Assembly: GCA_025201705.1 (NCBI GenBank)
Contig: MU617585.1
Span: 1 to 10,277 of the forward strand
Length of the DNA stretch: 10,277 nucleotides
Source: Dissophora ornata
Lineage: Eukaryota; Mortierellomycota; Mortierellomycetes; Mortierellales; Mortierellaceae
Direction of reading: 5' to 3'
Part shown: positions 6,394 through 10,277 of the stretch, one piece after another
Numbering within the stretch: position 1 is the stretch's first letter
Layout of the letters: each line of letters begins with the position of its first letter
Translations under genes and position numbers: made by a program
The notes under the pieces: model-generated
What the model saw: only the letters and a program-made list of their open reading frames with translations
The model's database searches: none
Told to the model about the DNA's origin: nothing

Positions 6394-9300
6394 TTAGGCA
6401 TTCGCCGCAGAGTCAAATACCCTCTTTGCAAGCTCCTCCAGCTGCATGTCCGAGTATCGCAGTCGCAGGAACCGTTCCGACGCATCGCATTTGCAAAGCT
6501 ATGTCGACAAGCACAAAATAAACACCACAGTTAGGACGCGGGCAAAAAAAAAAAAAGAGAGAAGCCTGTCAGCCAAATTCACGCGATTATTTTACCTCAG
6601 AAATATGGTCGCTGCAGACAACCTTGGGCCCACAGCTGCACGCAACCTGAGACAGATAAATGTATGAATTGCAATGCATGCACTGGACCTCCTCCTCTGG
6701 CCGGTCTACTTCCTCCACAGCCACACGCATTGAGGGGTATTCCTTCAACGCCAGTTTCCGCTGCGCCATTTCCCTGTCCAACAAGTCCTTCATCTCGTGC
6801 TGAAGCCACTGGGCAGTCTTTACGCCCTCGTCTTTGAGCGCCGTGGTGATAATGAGCTCGTCATGCGAAAAGACAGGATGCTTCCTGTGCTCCTTGTATC
6901 GCAGCGCACAATCTACGCCAAACTGACACCAGTCTGGTGGCGCAAAGTTGACTGCCTCAGCAAAGTTGAACTGAGACACGCAACACAAAGAAAACCAAAA
7001 AAAAAAAGTCAGCCCATCGGATTAACTTCCAATTCGGGACAACGTCGTTTTCCAATACACCAATACACAATGCATAGCCTATCCTCACCCCATGGTTGAA
7101 TCCTGCGTGGTATGCCTGTGGGAATGTCACGACAAACTGGCCAGGCCTCTGATCCAGCGCTAGTACTTTGACACCATTCTCCACCAGTCTTCCCGGCGAG
7201 AGCATCGTCACGAGCTGGAACAGCAGGTCGGGCTGCTGCTCAAACAGCTCTGGGACAGACTCTTTCATTGTCTCCTCGAATTTGATGGCGTCCGATGCTG
7301 GGACACCGTACCATGTCTTCGTTTCGCCCCAATGCATGTAGTTGATCGAGTAGGTATAATGATCCTCATTGTGCCAGCAAAATGTCGAGAAGCACATGCC
7401 GACGTAAAGCCAAGGGATCATCATTCCCGAAATGTCCGATTTGATATGGCGGAAGAGTGACTCTGCAAGTGTGGGCATGTTATTCAGGTTGGAAGGGTCC
7501 TTTGAGTATTTGTCGTGAGGATCACGCATTCGCATCGGGAATCCACTATCGGTTGTTGGAAAACAAGACCACAAAACATATCAGCACTTTTGGTCTTTCA
7601 TGAGAAAGAAAAGTTATCGGACAGACCAGGATATTTTGTTGAAAAGCATTACCTGCCGTGTTGAGAGGAGTGGAGATCTGCACCGTACTCGACCTCGACT
7701 GTCTCGAAAGTATTCTCCACAAGTCTCCAGAACTCCCGCTCGACTACATCTTCCAGAACCTTGCCTCCTTCATATCCTTGCTTTTCGAACCATTCCTTCT
7801 TGAACTTGTTGCACTTTTGCTGGAAGGAACTCAGAGCGTATTCATCTCCTTCCTCAAACCCGAAATCCTCACCAGCGATGAGACACTTGGCGCAATACCA
7901 GTCCGCCTTTGGCACGTGCTGCAGCGGTGGGTTGAGGCAAAATGTATGGTGTCCAAGTTCACATCCATCACAGATCAGCATTTTGTCCAAGTGCCCCCCT
8001 GCATGACAAAGCTCGCAAATAGCTTTTGGATTATCCACACTGACATCGTTGTTGTCCATGCTCTTGTCCACCTCCATCTTGACAGATGCTGGCTCCATTG
8101 ATGTCCGATCCGATTGTGACCTAGCCGGCGATGAAGGCCTAGAGTCTATAGTCGTATTGCCAGGGGGGGGGTTTGATTAATAACCAATGTCTTATCAAAG
8201 CAGTACCAAGAGGAGAGGCTCAAAAAGGCTTCGTACCTGCATATGAAATGGGCTCCTTCTTAATACGCTTCGATCTGCGCGCGGGAGTCGGGATGAGGTT
8301 GTCAGTGCAGGGCGGCGATGCGGCGGGCGTTGCCAAGGTATCCTGGCTCCCATCCATGGATGCATCCGTGCTTGCCTCCCGCTTGGTGCCCGCAGTCACA
8401 CCAGGAGAGCTGGCTGTAGAGTTGACCTGCCTGTGCTTGGCGAGGTAGATCTCGTAGGGCAGGATGATGTTGAGGTAGGCATTCTTGAGTGCGTTTGACA
8501 TTGACGTACACTGCTTCCGCGTATAATCTAAACCGCGCCCGATCTCTGCCCACTTCTTGCTTGCTGTCACCTATAGCCAGATTCAAGGAGAGGATCAAAA
8601 GACAACAAAAAGGGATCCCGTGAGGTGAATATAGGGTCACATCAAACATTAGGCGTTGCTAGCCTCTTGGGCCGCATTGACGCATACAGCGACTCTCTCC
8701 TTCTCCTTTGTAATATCAGGCCCAAATCAAGAGACACATAATTCTCCCATTCGGACCCTTTTGCGTACTTTTTGGTAGCCACCGCGAGCGGCGACTTCTT
8801 TCCTGAGCTGGAAGAGGTCTATGGGTCGCTTGTCCAGCTGAGGAATCTTATACACGGGATGGCCTTGTTGGCGGTGAAATTTGTACAGCTGTTCGAGGTA
8901 GTTGAGGTTTGTTCTCGTCTGGCCCTCCATTGAGTTAAGTTTCTGGAGCCTGGTTTTAAACCGAAAGACCTGTCGGGGGCGCCAGGAAAGAAATCAATGG
9001 AATAAAAAATAAAAAAAGACGTCTCTGTTAGACTCTCACAGCACTCTTTCTAGCCCTCTAGTCCCGCATATGTTTTTCTCTCCCTCCGTATCCTTCCTTG
9101 TCCCCCCCCCTTCCCCCTCCTTCCATCTTGAGGTTTGCCGGGACGTATTGTCCACAAAATGCGAGGTTTTTTTTTTTTCCTTTCCATTTGAAACAGAGTA
9201 CTCTCAAAAAAGAGTGACAAAACTGCTCAGAGCAAAAAAAACAACAACAAAAAGAACAAACATTAAAAAGCACCCATAAACTGGAAGGAAATCTCTCCCC

Positions 9301-9775
9301 CTGCGTGGGGTTATGCCAAGTAAAGGTTCAATGAAGCATGACCCCCCCCTCCTCCCCAACAACAACAAGCATCAAAGGCTACAAATGAAGATAAAAAAAT
9401 GGATGGCACTTGTTACAAAAAATACGAAATCTATCATAATCGCCCTACCTCAGTGTCAAGTGCGAAAGGGGGTTTCCAGCCATCAGGGGGGATGATTTTG
9501 CAGATGCCGGCCTTCTCTGCCTCTGGGCGGATGCTCTCGATGTACTGGAGTGGTTCTAGAAACTCTTCTTCGGTTGGGTAAAAGCAAGGTGCATCCTGAA
9601 GGCCAAAGATGCGAGTGGGGGGGTCTGTACGTGGGTTCTCTGGTGGTGCGGTGGTTGCCACGGTCGACATGTCGAGAGCGGGGGCCTTTTGGATAGGCAC
9701 ATGTGGAGTGTCTGAGGAAGGGTCTGCAGTTGCGGCAGCCTGCGCAGGTGCCCTAGGCACAGCCGTCTTCATCAT
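6394..9775 (-). CDS. Compact KDM5/JARID1-type histone H3K4 demethylase, seven exons
   Basis: Exons on the minus strand are 9775-9449, 8969-8769, 8570-8237, 8145-7653, 7545-7089, 6970-6596 and 6498-6394, with all introns GT..AG and phases 0,0,1,2,0,0. The product is 763 residues. JmjN lies at about 63-104 (CFYPTEEEF, ICKIIPPDGWKPPF). ARID lies at about 126-222 (DLFQLRKEVAARGGY, KKWAEIGRGL). A basic RRSKRIKKEP (274-283) may be a nuclear signal. The PHD finger is 331-375 (Cys331, 334, 346, 349, His354, Cys357, 372, 375). JmjC has Fe(II) ligands His510, Glu512 and His598, and Lys528 and Asn520 for 2-oxoglutarate; the 88-residue spacing from His510 to His598 matches human KDM5A as I recall it. The C5HC2 zinc finger uses Cys701, 704, 715, 717, 723, His726, Cys731 and 733, and is split by the last intron. 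The family removes methyl groups from H3K4me2/3 using iron, oxygen and 2-oxoglutarate in the nucleus. Unlike metazoan KDM5 (about 1500 residues), there is no PLU-1 region or later PHD; yeast Jhd2 is also short but lacks ARID. The start is the first of two ATGs after a 500-nt ATG-free leader. Confidence 0.93.
8970..9448 (-). other. First intron (479 nt) of the demethylase gene
   Basis: Donor GTAGGG follows the last Glu codon of the JmjN exon. Acceptor CGACAG precedes VFRFKTRLQKLN, the expected JmjN-ARID linker, so no residues seem missing. CTAAC at 9027-9031 (minus) is a possible branch point. The interior is poly-A/poly-T and C/T rich, and the short open frames in it are not credible. It is several times longer than the gene's other introns (91-198 nt). 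Confidence 0.8.
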
Positions 9776-10277
9776 CTTTGGATAATATTGGCGGCTGTTC
9801 TTCTTTGTTTCGCAGTTCCCTCAATTTTTGCTTGTATGTCAGTAAAGGTGGAGAGAGAGAGAGCAAGAGCAAGAGCAAGAATGCGAAATGGATATGGAAA
9901 AGAGAGAGCAAAAAGAGACTTGTGGGTGGAGGGACAGAAAAAGAAGAGAGAAGAAAGACGAAAATGAAAAATCGTTGGTAGGCAATATGACTGGAATATC
10001 CCAGACGAGCCAAAAAAAAAATATATAAAATGTGTATATCAGATATGGGATGAGGGAAAGCAGAGGGGAGCGAACCCGAATGGCGAATCGATGCTGGCGA
10101 CAGATGATTCGGCGATGGGTGGGATTCGGCCGTGAGCGGGTTCTGGAGGCCAGACAAGCAGAGAGCGTGTGGGGAGAAGAGGGAGGGTGTGCGGTGCGGC
10201 GTACTCCTTTCTGACCGGTGCAGGATCTCGTCTAGGCTCGCAGAGCGACAGCGCAATGGTGGGAGAGCGTGCACCAG
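9776..10277 (-). promoter_or_regulatory. Leader and promoter region of the demethylase gene
   Basis: On the minus strand this region is C/T rich (CT and TTGCTC repeats at about 9848-9880) and contains no ATG at all before the start codon. A TATA-like TTTTATATAT lies at 10021-10030 (minus), about 245 bp upstream. A long open frame across the region begins at a GTG, is low complexity, and overlaps the real start in another frame, so it is not called. No divergent gene is visible on the plus strand. Confidence 0.5.

Noticed and set aside
6360..6420. Extra 3' intron of the demethylase using GTATTT as donor
   Set aside because: A possible acceptor (GCATGCAG) exists, but the joined frame reads only seven residues before a stop; ending at TAA 6394-6396 is simpler.
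9753..10274. 173-residue minus-strand open frame upstream of the demethylase
   Set aside because: It begins at GTG, not ATG, is low complexity, and overlaps the true start in a different frame.
1..10277. CRISPR array, transposon, tRNA or rRNA genes
   Set aside because: No spaced direct repeats, terminal inverted repeats, transposase motifs or RNA gene signatures were found; all repeats seen are simple sequence tracts.

Overview
The window looks like nuclear DNA from a filamentous fungus. It holds three intron-containing protein genes with GT..AG introns (mostly 90-230 nt, some much longer), CTAAC-type branch points, AATAAA poly(A) signals, long homopeptide runs (Gln, Ser, Thr, Gly), and a KDM5-type histone demethylase. 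The style is compatible with an early-diverging fungus such as a Mortierella relative, but that placement is inference and cannot be proved here. No tRNA, rRNA, CRISPR array, transposon or bacterial-type gene was seen.

Layout. (1) Plus strand, 93-3728: the 3' part of a gene whose first exon lies left of the window. Four exons, one of only 31 nt, encode 847 visible residues: a long Gln/His/Ser/Pro-rich disordered region, a conserved globular domain of unknown name interrupted by a Ser/Thr insert, and an acidic-then-basic tail. It looks like a nuclear regulator. (2) 3758-4349: a spacer with promoter features, including two TACGCGTCT copies, a near-palindrome around GACGTC, and TATA-like sites. 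(3) Plus strand, 4350-5618: a two-exon gene for a 382-residue orphan protein with an acidic/hydrophobic C-terminus resembling a transcription activation domain. (4) 5619-6393: a convergent 3'-3' spacer with poly(A) signals for both sides and simple repeats. (5) Minus strand, 9775-6394: a seven-exon gene for a complete, compact KDM5/JARID1 H3K4 demethylase (JmjN-ARID-PHD-JmjC-C5HC2, 763 residues) with every catalytic residue I could check in place. (6) 9776-10277: its leader and promoter, which contain no upstream ATG on the transcribed strand.

The demethylase is a clear chromatin enzyme, and the other two proteins have the composition of transcription regulators. Nothing in the sequence shows that they act together. 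No new defence or mobile system was found. The most interesting points are the frame-shifting 31-nt microexon in gene 1, the palindrome-rich island in its 694-nt intron, the symmetric GACGTC element upstream of gene 2, and the shortened KDM5 architecture.
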